Of a stretch of DNA of 60,000 nt, positions 23,431 to 34,799 are shown piece by piece. The position numbers were made by a program, and so were the translations under genes. Location of the stretch: positions 56,794,001 through 56,854,000 of the forward strand of contig CM060733.1 in the NCBI GenBank assembly GCA_030704615.1, given 5' to 3'. This DNA comes from Takakia lepidozioides. Lineage: Eukaryota > Streptophyta > Takakiopsida > Takakiales > Takakiaceae. Under the pieces are notes generated by a model. The model was not told the DNA's origin and made no database searches. It saw only the letters and a list, made by a program, of their open reading frames with translations. Position 1 is the stretch's first letter, and every line of letters starts with the position of its first letter.

Positions 23431-26400
23431 TCACTGGTCCCCTGGATCCATATTCAGAGAGTGTGAACCTCCTGGGGGCTAACCCTGGTGGCATGTATGA
23501 AGTGATTGAGTGTGGAATTACACGGAGTCTCTTTAGGTACACGTAGTACAAATGCTTGCAAGGGCAGTATGATGCCCCCTTTCGCCATGATCTGGAAGTC
23601 GGTTGCAATTGCAGGTGGTAATTCTGAAATGGTGATGGTGTACACCTCATTGCGAACAGCTGAGCCGCCGTGTGGCCATCTGATACACACGCCCGAATCC
23701 TGGTGGGGGCACTTCTGTCGAGCTCTGGATTGTACAGTTCATCCGAAGTGCATTCCCCATCCTTGTCTCGTTCACTTTTGAGGGAGGTCGCCGCCTCTTC
23801 GGTTTCCCCCAACGGTGTGTAGGATGCTTAGAGCTGTCGTGTCCCATTGTTCTTGCTCTCACAGGGGTGGTGGTGGAGGCTGGGAAGCGGAAATGGTTTC
23901 TGGGACGTCAGTGCGCTGCACCATCCGAAATCCTGCGGCGGTAAGGGCGTCGGCCTCAAACCTGACTCAGATCGCAGCCTGGTCCACCGGCCACACCGGG
24001 GAGCCTCTGGCATTGTTTGTATGCCGTACTTGGGCTTTCCATACACGCAAGTCATAATGTCGTGCCTGCAGAACCAGAACTGGGTGGTTGTCGCCTCCGC
24101 AAACTTTGCATGGACAAATCTTCCTGTAAAAGTAGAGCAGGACAGCCCCATCTGGATTCCTCCTTATCATCTCTAAACAACGTTGCTGTGTATCCACACG
24201 AATTGCGGAACACCTTCCCGAAACGACGGCTTTGTGCGAGCAATTCTCCACTGTGAGGCAGACACAGTCGTCTCCACAATGGCTTGGCCATACTGCATAA
24301 CAGCGGGAGGAATGTGGGGCAAGGGAGCGGTGGGAATTTTTGCACGAAATCCCCGGTTAAGGCGACGGCGATCTGGAATTTCTTGGGCTTCCACGCTGGA
24401 AGACACATTGTGCGGCAACATGACGGGACCGGAGGTGCTGTCCGAATTTCTTCCGGATCTCCAGGAATCCTCTTCGCACCGGGTTGGTCCTCTTCAATCT
24501 CCGCCTGACAGGGCGAGTCCGGACGTCCCCCTCTAGGTGTTCACCTCTGCGGTGCAGAGGCGTCCCTTTGATCTTCTCTCGCAATGCTGTCGCCCATTTC
24601 ACTGGATTCTTGGACCTCGAAGCTGTCGTACCAACAATTCCTCCCTGTCCGGCCCAAAGCCCCATTGTTTGCCGCTCAGGAACTTGTAGTACGTGGCTTG
24701 CTGCATGATTGCTCTGTCGATGTCCTCCGTGTGGCCGTCACTACGTCCACCAGATGTGCGGCAGAAGACGCTCGCCAGGAGGAGTGGACCGATTCTGCCA
24801 TATTCGTGTTCGGCATGTCCGTGTCGGAATCCAAGCACCGCTCCTAGAAGGACACAAACAATGGTGAGGGACCAATCGAAATGTCCGTAACAGAAAGACA
24901 AATGAACGAAATTGACAGCAGCCTACCTCCGCATGTACTGTCCGAACTGTCGATACCGAAAATGCCACCACCCCAACCAGCTGTGCAATGCTCCCAGATT
25001 GGTTGTCTCCACTGCACCTGACGTGTTCCACCAAGCCTCGATGATAGCAAACTTAACCTCCGCGTCATCAAATGTGGGTGCATCCTTCCACGCCGTACAA
25101 AGGACACGGTGTTCAGCCTGGAATGAGCTAGCAACAAATTTGGTAGTGTAGTGGGATAGACTCTGCATCCAATGGAATCCACAGGATCTCTCTTTCCCCT
25201 CCATTGGAACATTGGGGTCCTCACCGTACACACGCCGCACCGCTGCCCAGTTGGCCTGAGCGTTGTCTGCCATGAATCCCCTGAAATTGGGCTCTCTGGC
25301 AATCCCGCCCTTGCCATCTGCTCGTTTATGCCCTCCCACAGATGCATCTCGACTGTGTGTCCTCCCCTTTCATCTCGCAGATTGCAATCGTCATGAGCCT
25401 CTTGGAGTGATGATAGTCATAAACATGCGCACCCATACACACACCTGATGGTTTGTAATTCGCTTGATGTGATCAAACATCACCCAAGCATTCGACAAGT
25501 TTCAGTTGTCATGCGAGTGACCAAGTCGACTCCACTCCCAGGCCCACACGTCGACATTTTGAAAAATGTAACAACGATCGGATTCGCTGCCTTGCCCTGG
25601 AAACCTGCTACCTTGGATGTAGTCATATCCAGTCATTCGTTTTCACCTCCAGGATTGAGTACATGTCCGACCCCCTGCCGAACTCCTGCTTGCCAAGATA
25701 CGATGTGATTCCGCACGCACTTCGGACTACAAACGTGCGAGACGGACTCCAAGAGGTCACGCATCTCGTCTTCGGTCAAGGGCTCTCGGTCGGAACCATC
25801 TTCAGACATGATTTTGCCAAGAGCAATCTTGTGGGCTGCCTTCAGCTGAATCTGCTTTGGTCTGGCTCCGGGGCTCAATTTCAACCTCCTCTTTTATGAT
25901 GTCGTGTGCTTCCTGCACAGCCCTCACGCATGTTGCCTCTCGCCAAGGGGTGGCAGTGGACCCCAACGGTATGCAAGCTCTAGTCAAGTCCGGGAGCAAA
26001 TGGATTACGTAATATGCTTGGCTCTGCACATGGACATGCACGTCGGTGGTTCTTTGCAATGTGCACACTTGAAAGAACCCCGCAGGAGCTTGGCTGGAGA
26101 CAATGAATGGATGATGCGTTGTGCCAGTCCAATCCGTCTCGTTTCTCCGCCTCTCCTTTGGAGAGAAAGTGGAAGCAGGTGGGATTGAGGCACCTCAGCT
26201 TCCCCGCACAGAGGACATATCGTACACGAACACCATCAGCAATTCGTGCTACTGGTCTTCGTCACACAACCAGGGGTGTCCGTCATGCTTTCGATCCATG
26301 TCTGTTAACATCCCGAGGCTTTCTTTGACGAAGAAACAGGTGGAAACTCGAAGATGACATTGCCATCGACTTCGGGAGGCAGAAAAGTTACCTTTCTGAC

Positions 26401-27040
26401 TGGGAATTTGGCATAGTCGAGAGCAGCCAGCTCGGAGCGAGAACCATCGAGGTGATGTTGTCGTAGGAGCTGCACAATGGACCGGGTTGGAGTTATGCTC
26501 GAGGGCACATGCGTAGCACCGACAGAGACGTCCATGCCGGATTTGAACGACCGTGTGGAGGACATGGGTACTTCAATGCAATCATCTTCCTCGTCGGAAA
26601 TGTCGAATACGTCCACACGAGAAGCTATGGAGGGTCTTGACGGTCCAGTCGGGAATGATTATCGTTGCATATCTCTGTTGGCAGTGGCCGCCTCTCGGTT
26701 TCCGGACTCCTTTGTGGATGGTGTGGGCAGCGACTGATTCGGAAAGGGAATGGGCATTCCCACAGCTCGGTACAGGATGGTGTCTGACGGGGGAACGTGC
26801 CATTCGATTCCGCAACCTCCGTCGTTACCTAGCACGACAATGGTCTCGTCAAACTGTCCAGGAACATCCTTCCTTTCTTCTTCCAAATAAACTGTGCCCG
26901 GTTTTTGAGCTTGAATTTGGAACAAAGGTAAGTTTCAGTCACTCTGCAAAGTCCTCCCTCGTTTGGGATCCAGGCTCTCCCAAGTTGCGGAGGACAGCAA
27001 ACTATAGCGTAGGAATTCGGAGCCATCGAACACCGCACGG
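23431..27040 (-). pseudogene. MULE-type transposase with SWIM finger, copy B (decayed)
   Basis: A cut-and-paste transposase whose frames are those of copy A with extra frameshifts. The N-terminal part near 26,925-26,660 contains VVLGNDGGCGIEWHVPPSD. A cysteine/histidine region with SFKSGMDVSVGATHVPSS follows at about 26,600-26,300. The DDE domain (about 25,700-24,920) includes FRGFMADNAQANWAAVRR and SCGFHWMQSLSHYTTK. Then come MAESVHSS-type and GKQWGFGPDREELLVR blocks (about 24,820-24,600). The SWIM finger (C-x-C...C-x-H) near 23,600-23,540 is shifted out of frame by a single-base difference from copy A. The stop is at 23,431. The start is uncertain. Not functional as read. Confidence 0.75.
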
Positions 27041-27440
27041 AGTTGGCAAGTGCGAGGTTCAGTTATAGCGACAGACCAAGGCTCACAGGCACCATCTAAG
27101 TGGATCTGCGGAGTCCATCGACGATTGGAAGTCGCACATTGAAGTGGAAAGTATTGTTTCAAGCTACATGCATGAAGGTGGGAGGTTTGATTCCATAGCC
27201 AGTGAGTATGACAATGATGGCCGATTCGGCGACGAAATAACATCTCCTGACAGTTTCTCCTGAGGGTGGATCCAGCAGTATTCTCGTGCAGACAGGAACG
27301 TTCGCACTGACAAGTGCCAGGACTGCTGGTTAAAACGGTCAGACAACCAAGTTGTGCTCATCAAGACTGGCCGCAATTGTGTTGTTTCGGAACAATGCAA
27401 CCATTGAGGTCCAGATTTCCCGTCCCGAGTGATTCTTTCG
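27041..27440. promoter_or_regulatory. Probable 5' region of the copy B transposase gene
   Basis: This lies between the transposase N-terminus (minus strand) and the palindrome array, where the transposase promoter and leader should be. It is conserved with 59,640-59,790 of copy A apart from small indels. No TATA box stands out. Confidence 0.35.
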
Positions 27441-27453
27441 ATTGCTGGTGGAC

Positions 27454-29140
27454 GGAAATACGGCGCCGCATTTCCGTATTGCATCTTGTCATGCACCAAA
27501 GCGACGGAAATGCGGCACCGAGTTTCCGTCCGGGGGAAACCTTTATACTCTCCAGAACGGAAATGCGGTAACGCATTTCCATCCAGCAAGCACGGTATGT
27601 GAAGGTGGAACGGAAATGCGGTACCGCATTTCCGTTCTGATTGAGATTTATGAACAACGGGAACAGAAATGCGGCACCGCATTTCCGTCCGAGTCGCACT
27701 TTTCCGACATTTCAGAACGGAAATGCGGCGCCGCATTTCATTTGTATCTGATGCATGGAGCGAGGGATAGAAATGCTGCAGGCACTTTCCGTCCTTAAAA
27801 GACATTCATACTCTCCAGAACGGAAATGCGGTACCGCATTTCATTCAACAAGCACGGTATGTGAAGGTGGAACGGAAATGTGGTACCGCATTTCCGTTCT
27901 GATTGAGAATTATGAACAACGGGAACAGAAATGCGGCACCGCATTTTCTGTCCGAGTCGCACTTTCCGACATTCCAGAACGGAAATGCGGCGCCGCATTT
28001 CCATTTTGTATCTGATGCATGGAGCCGAGTGCGATTCCGACAGCTTCATACAGCGCAATTCCGACCGTTGAGACATTCATACTATCCAGAACGGAAATGC
28101 CGGCACCGCATTCCGTTCTGACTGAAAATCGTGAACCATCTGAACTGAAATGCGGCACCGTATTTCCATCCGAGTCGCACCTACCAACATTCCAGAACGG
28201 AAATGCGTACCGCATTTCCGTTCTGACTGAAAATCGTGAACCATCGGAACTGAAATGCGGCAGCGCATTTCCATCCGAGTCGCACTCCCAACATTCCAGA
28301 ACGGAATGTATTAGATTCAAAGGGAAATGCGGCACCGCATTTCCGTTCTGATGAAATATCCTGAAACATCGGAACTGAAATGCGGTACCGCATTTCCGTC
28401 GGAGTCGCACCTTCGCACATTCCAAAACGGAAATGCGGCGCCGCATTTCCATTTTGTATGTGAGGCATGGAGCTGTGGAACGAAAATGCGGCACAGCATT
28501 TCCGCCAGCGTCAGACGTTAATACTCTACAGAAACGGAAATGCGGTACCGCATTTCCATTCTGACTGAAATCGTGCCGCAACGGGAACAGAAATGCGGCC
28601 ACCGCATTTCCGTCCGAGTCGCACCTTCCGACATTCTAGAACAGAATATGCGGCGCCGCATTTCCGTTTTCTATATTGGGCCTGGAGCTGTGCTACGGAA
28701 ATGTGTTGCCGCATTTCCATCCATGTGAGACCTTCAAACTTTCCAGACCGGAAATGCGGCACCGCATTTCTGTCCAGGTGAGACCTCTATACTTTCCCGA
28801 ACGGAAATGTGCACGGCATTCCATTCATCAACTCACGTATGTGAAGGGAACGGAAATGCGGTACCGCATTTCCGTTCACATTGAAAATCATGAACCACGG
28901 GAACTGAAATGTGTGCCTCATTCCCGCCCTTTCGACATTCAGAACGGAAATGCGGCGCCGCATTTCCCTTTGAATCTCATACATGGAGCTGTGGGAGGAA
29001 AGCGGCACCGTATTTCCGTTCAACAACTAAGGTATGTGAAGGTGGAACGAAATGCGGTGCCCATTTTCTTCCAACAAGTACGGATGTGTAGCTTCGTGAT
29101 GGTACTTAACGGAAATGCGGCGCCGCATTCGCATTTTCGC
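27454..29140. repeat. Array of about 30 palindromes phased at about 53 bp
   Basis: Each palindrome has 10-base arms GGAAATGCGG and the complementary CCGCATTTCC around two central bases. Clear starts: 27454, 27506, 27559, 27612, 27665, 27719, 27822, 27874, 27927, 27981, 28094, 28147, 28199, 28251, 28322, 28377, 28429, 28480, 28535, 28589, 28643, 28697, 28750, 28803 and 28851, with weaker ones to 29,110. Most intervals are 52-54 bp. Spacer sequences recur every fifth unit (e.g. 'tactctccagaacgg' at 27,545, 27,807 and 28,078), giving a higher-order period of about 265-270 bp. The array lies between the divergent transposase and cargo genes. Confidence 0.9.
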
Positions 29141-29559
29141 TCCAACTGATCAGACGCTGGGACGGAAATACTTGAAATGTGAACACGTGGAGCAACGGAA
29201 TTAGCACATGTCGCACTTATCTGACTGAAGGGGCATGAGGCGGCGGCCTGACCGTTGGATAATGATGTTTGTTTTTCGACGGCAGGCGTACCCTCAACGA
29301 TTCGAATTTCGTAATGACGCAAACTCCACGAGGAGACCACTTTCGTCCAACCCTTCGAACCCAAGTGGTGCATCACCGCCGTTTCATCTACTTTTGTCGT
29401 GTCTCCTCAGTCACCCCTCTCGCGCCCTTTCCATCTGCACTCTTTGCCCTTTTCCCTCTCTCTGTTCTTCTTATGCTCGAACCTGAGAGGGGGGAGTTCG
29501 TGCACCAGACAGGAGACCTCGTCGCAAGCTCCGGAAATTATACTTCGGACGTAGGCCAA
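29141..29559 (+). promoter_or_regulatory. Presumed promoter and leader of the cargo gene
   Basis: The segment between the last palindrome and the first ATG contains a long pyrimidine-rich tract at 29,395-29,475 (cccttttccctctctctg and similar), a common feature around plant transcription starts. A TATA box is not obvious. The assignment rests on position only. Confidence 0.35.
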
Positions 29560-32500
29560 TGCCGAAGGGGAGGAAGCAGATGCGTCTACAGGAGGAGATT
29601 GCCATCTCCGAGCAGCAGGCCACTCAGGCAACCCAGCCACCAGTGAGAGCTCCATGCGATCGGGCTGCGCGCAGCTGATCGAGCACCGAACCCCCATTTT
29701 GCTTTGTAATTCTTAGACTGAATGCTAGGAGACTTGAATGCAGAACATGTTTGCATGCCTAACAGGAAAGGTGGACGTGCTGGAGGGATCGCAGGAATCC
29801 GAAGAGCCGCAGGAAGAGTCCGAGGAGCTAGCTGCAGCACGTACACCCACCCGATCCCGAGCGCGGGTATTCCTGCCGGCCTAGCCCTGTGCGATTCAAA
29901 GACGCGTCTTCGAAGGGCAAGTTCAAAGCCCCAGAGATCGACTCGCGTTCTTCGGTCATGGAGAATCGCCAGCAGGGGTCGGGCCCTTCTCCAGCAAAGT
30001 CGAAGAAGAAGCAGCCCGTCCCTCTACTGGCTTCTGAACCGGCTCAGGCCGATTCACCCCCCCCAACGCGAATGAAGCAGCAGGGTAGAAGACAGATTCA
30101 ATTGCAGCAGACACCTTCACCTGCAAGGATGAGGAAGCAGAAGGCAATCAGGGCGACGGGCGAACAATCTCCCACAAAACCGCTTCCACGAGCTGAAGCT
30201 CAGTTCCTGGAGGATTTCCCGCCTGCAGATGTTGGGGCCGACTCTGCTGCAGCGAAGGCAATGGGATCGACCGTTGATCTCGATTTGGTACCGGAGGAGG
30301 GTGCTGCCGCTGAACGTTCGCAGCCAGACCTCACCACCGATGAGCAAGCAGGCCCGGAGGAGGCCTCTGCAATGGCAGAATTGCCCGCAGACAGGCCCCA
30401 GAGTGCAGCTCCAGTTGAGGATGCTCCAGCTGCTCAGCCACTACCGGCACCTACAGACATGTCTCCGGAGGATTTCAAAAGTGCAGCGGATAAAATGTTG
30501 GAGGAGACACACAGTAGCATTGGCAGAGTTCTGGGCAGCAGGGTATTCCAGCGGACTCTTCGAATCCCACTCTGTCGCATGGTCTCCCTTCCCATCGTCA
30601 GGCAGGCCCTTCCCGGAGATGTGGATAAGCTCAAGTTCGCATTTCGAGAAGGGTACCGTCTGGGATCGGCAGCGTTTTACGTTTCCATTGAGAATGAGGA
30701 CGGCGAAACTCGTGGACCCACTGCCGATGAATTGTCAACGTGGGATACCCACTGGCACACTCGCAACGACGAATTCGAGGCGACGCTGAAGGGTGATCCA
30801 GACTTCGGCCATATGTCGGGTAAAATGTTCTTTGTGTGGGACGGGAATCACCGACTTCTCGCCTGGTGGGAGTACATCAAGCAGAACCATGCCAAGCACA
30901 TTGGCTGGCATTACATGGTGGAGTGTGTCATCCTCAAGGTGAAGGCGGCAGACTCCTCCCTGCTCAAGAATGCCATGGCGGACCTCAACTCGTAAGATAC
31001 TCATACCCTCCCTAGCACGTTCGAAATGCGGTGCCGCATTTCGGTTTCCATTCTGGTTTGTTTCCGTGCTTCCGTGTACTGAACTGGAGAGTGTGCCTTG
31101 CAGGGTCACTGAGAATGCGTACGTGCATACCCACATGGCACATATGCTGTACAGGGTGAGGAAAACTGGTCTCACTGATCCGCAGATGTTTGCGGAAATG
31201 CTGGAGCCCGAGCTCATTCAGAAAGCCGTTGCAAAAAACAGACCGGACATGGTATCGTCTCACTATGGATGGAATGGTGGAGGTGATATACGAAGTAAGT
31301 CGTCCTCCAATTTCCCTCTGCTCATCCTTCCCCAATTTTCAGTAATGTTTCCACATGAATCGAATGTAACGCTTCTGCATGTTTTTGTTGGCAGTCAAAC
31401 ATCAAGCTGGATTTGGCCCATGCCAAACGCTTCTTCATGGAAAGTGAGGGGCAGGTCAAAACGTTGCAGTCATTGACTGAGCACTTGAAGGAAGCCGGTG
31501 TCAAGTCCAGAACCAAATACAAGTCAAAGCTTGTGAAGCTGGTGGCAATTGCAGATCCGGCACTTGGAAAGGACTTCATCCCCGAGATTGCAAAACACTA
31601 TTCTCGGGCCATGCAGCCGACCATGCAATTGGAGAAACTGCATCACCTCTCAACGGCATGTGTGGAGGCGAAAGAGAAGGTGAGGTTTCAATGCACTGAA
31701 GTTCCTTCCTAGCAATAGCCACTCTCTTCCAGCTCCTGACATTGGATCGGAAATGGCAGACACGGTGGCTGTCGATCTGGAATGCATCCGAGAGCATAAG
31801 GACAATGTGGTCTTTTCCACTGGAAGTTTCCGACCCTGCAGTGGATGTGTGGCTCAACCGTATGACTTGGTGGTTCCAGGTAATTCAAGGTACTTCCCCA
31901 GATTTGCTTTTCTGACATGAATTCCCTGAACTGCTACGTGACAATGGATTTGGGAATCGCAGGTAATGTCGAATGCGAAGGAGCAAGTCGTAATGCACAC
32001 AAATTCGTTCGGCTTGTACGTCAAATGGGATGGAACACAGACATTGGAAGACTACGTGACACGTTTCAGATGTGCGTACAAGGACAACCTTTTCGCCAGA
32101 GAGCTACAGACAGCAAGAAGGAGCGTGGAGTTTACACATCAGGAGGGAGCGGGGAAAGCTGCAATGCGAATTGTTTACAGGTGAAGCACAGCTGCCCTTG
32201 TATGCGAAGCCTGGTTACGAGGTTTGTCTCGGAAATGCGGCACCGCATTCGCATTTTATGTTTTCGGTGGCACTCTGCGAGTAGGTTGGTCTCAACTTTT
32301 GCTCACGCATGCTGACTGCCTTGCAGGTATATGAAATACGTGCTCCTTCAGACAGGGCCCTGGCTCAAGAGCCCCGTTCTTCATGGCTTGGACCGTGGCG
32401 GGCCCAAGCTGTGTCTACACACCCGAGATGCAGAAACAATGGCATCCCGCGCATCTCGTTGGATGCCCGTGGTACCTGGACATGTCTGGCGGTATTGTTG

Positions 32501-34669
32501 ACGAGTCTGAGAAAGATCTGCACGCCTTGGCAGAAGAGAAGAGAAAGGAAAGACGTGTCCCTGCTGGGCCAAAGTCGGCAAAGGAATCTGCTGCTCTGGA
32601 AGAATCCAGAAAGGCAGCTGAGATGGCACAAAAGACGGTGGATGCAGCTGTGCAGGCCCAACAGAAGGGGTCGAAGAAGAGGACTCGCCAGCAAGGAGCA
32701 GCTGTTGTGACACCCGCCAAAACGAAGAAGCAGAAACAGCCTGTTCAGGAAGAGGGTGAGGAAGAGGACTCCGATGGAGACTTTGCAACCAGCCCACCCC
32801 CCCAAACGCAGGCTGCCTCCCCTGTGCCCACCGTTGTCACGAGAGGCACGAGAACTGGCTCGGCAAAGAAGGCACTCTTCAACCCCCAGGGGGCACCCTT
32901 TCGAGCCGGTGGAAATGAAGAGGCCGAAAGTGGCTCCCGAAACAGTAGTCCAGTGTGTAAATGAGAGTTTCTTGGCGGCTTTGGATGGACGGGCAGCCAA
33001 GTTGGCATACATGAAGACCATGGAGGGTCTGAAGGGCAGAGCACTGAAGAAGGCGACTGCCGAAGAGCCTTCCGACACCCCAGGATTTCAGAATATGGTC
33101 TCGTTCTTTGAGAGGGTGTGTGCAGACAAGGATTGTAGGAGGGGCGGAAATGCCACCGAGTGGTCTTGCGATATGATCATCTTGGATATTCCGGACGGAG
33201 AGCCTGTGGAAGGACTGCAAGCTTTGCCATCTTGGAACAGGTACTCGGAGGACTTTTGGAAGAAAGGATTCGGGCTTGCCCGCATGGTGTTGGACGACAG
33301 AGGCTGTGTGGTTGTCCTGGCGAGCAGAGGAAAAAACACTCAGACAGGAATTGCGAAGTGGACCCGCAAGAGCGCCGTCCCGATTCTGAAAAAGAAGTGG
33401 ACGTGCATCAACACACTGGGCCTTCGGTCGGAAGGGAAGAAGGTGATTACGACACTGGCACTCGTCCATTCATTTGCTTGGGTGTTTTCAAATGCGGTGC
33501 CGCATTCGTTTCTAATCGTTTTCCCCCTGTGTATGCAGACGAAGCAGTTCGATGCATACTGCTTTGTGAAGGAGAACTCCACCTTTGCTTTCCGGAAGGA
33601 GGGAGGAAAGGTTGACCCGAACTGCGACCCACTCGATTACGACGTTCTGTTCAACAACGTTCCCAAGGAACTTCTCCCTCATAGCCTCACTTCAACGGAA
33701 CCCCTGCGGTACTCACGGACTCGGAGCCCTGCCTTCATTCAGACAATTATGGAGACATGCACAGACGTGGAGGGCACAGTGCTCGACCTCATCTGTGGGA
33801 CAGGTATGCAGAATCTTGATCTATGCTGTTCTGCAAATTCTCGTTAGGATGTAGTTCGCAACATCTGAAGCGCCATGTGGTAATGTGTGGATGGCATTGT
33901 AACAGGTGCCTCAATGTGGGCTGGGCGGTTTTCCGACCGGCACCTCTTTGCCTACGAGGAGGATTCATCCGTGTGGGGATCCCATCTGGAAGGGCTGCAA
34001 CGGAATGTTAAGGCTCCCGACAGAGCGGAAGTCTCCTCGGATTCGTCGGAGTCCGAGGAAGACACAGTGGACATTGATGCGGAGGAGAACCCGGAATACG
34101 AGTGAGTGCAAACAGTTTGCAAAGCCTTCTGGGTCATTTATGTCAAACGAATTTCCCGACTGTGGTTCTCATTAGTCTCGTTGATGATTGTCATGTGCAG
34201 GATTGCAGGGTCCGGGTCGAAACATGTAGGGCCTACACTTCCTGCCAGGAAGAATGTCCCGTTCTTTGCGAGGGCCGACTTCATGACGAGCCCGGTGAGG
34301 GACTACTCCCTTCCTAGTTATGCAGCTAAACTCGCAAATACAGCGATTAGAAGAAGTGAGAATCCCAGTAAAGTAGAGCAGATTTTGGAGAGGGCTAGGG
34401 AGGACAGAAGGATAAGGAAAGAGTTGGCAGCAGCTCAGACAGGTAGACGGGTACGAAAGTACATATGTGATTCAGCGGATGAGAGCGACGCAGACAGGGA
34501 GGAAGACGACCCAACGGAGGTGAGATGGACAGTTCCGCAAGGGGAAGATGGGATTTTCGAAAGCCTGGCCAACGAGCAGTCCGCTGGAGATGAGAAAGGC
34601 ACTGAGGGGGTGGAGGCGGAGCAGGACAGTCTAGAACAGGATGAGGATTCGGATGATTTTCAAGATTAA
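29560..34669 (+). CDS. ParB/Srx-like plus beta-class methyltransferase-like protein, about ten exons (MULE cargo, copy B)
   Basis: The gene starts MPKGRKQMRLQEEIA (29,560). The large second exon (29,765-30,991) has a low-complexity N-terminus, then LPGDVDKLKFAFREGYRLG and FVWDGNHRLLAW (30,831-30,866), matching the ParB/sulfiredoxin DGxHRxxA signature. Further exons: 31,104-about 31,294; 31,395-31,679; 31,733-31,879; 31,963-32,180; 32,327-33,441, with lysine/glutamate-rich coil and DMIILDIPDGEP at the motif IV (DPPY) position; 33,539-33,803 and 33,906-34,101, whose junction creates the SAM motif LDLICGTGGASMWAGR; 34,201-34,669, acidic tail. Motif order IV then I fits beta-class N6-adenine/N4-cytosine methyltransferases. 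Introns are GT-AG. Frame breaks near 29,875, 32,400 and 32,900 and a phase mismatch at 31,294/31,395 leave intactness open. Three introns contain the array palindrome. Activity is doubtful without PPY. Confidence 0.65.
30992..31103 (+). other. Intron carrying an array-type palindrome
   Basis: GTAAGA...TTGCAG intron, 112 bp. The word gaaatgcggtgccgcatttc at about 31,022-31,041 is the same inverted repeat as in the adjacent array, with central TG. Splicing across it keeps the frame (ADLNS/VTENAYVH). Confidence 0.75.
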
Positions 34670-34795
34670 TAGAATTTTAATGAAGTCTCTGTAAATGTAA
34701 ATTCTCTTCCAGAGTATATAAAGGAAATTCTGCCAGACATTCGTGACCCCTCTCCAGTGTGCATTCCAGCCACACAATCGCCCAAACCACGACGC
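34670..34795 (+). other. 3' untranslated region of the cargo gene
   Basis: This follows the TAA after SDDFQD. It is short and AT-rich. No canonical AATAAA is certain. The homologous gene tail at 42,290-42,370 has 'gcaataaaatg', a plausible polyadenylation signal. Confidence 0.35.
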
Positions 34796-34799
34796 TCCC

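Noticed and set aside
27361-28602. Long minus-strand frames full of repeated 'RISVLE..' and 'GNAVPHFR' peptides in the palindrome array
   Set aside because: The frames are open only because the palindromes repeat with small changes. All frames on both strands give similar low-information peptides and no start or domain is conserved.
27454-29140. CRISPR-like array
   Set aside because: Repeats and spacers have CRISPR-like sizes, but the repeats are palindromic and variable, the spacers recur every five units, the genome is eukaryotic and no cas genes are present.
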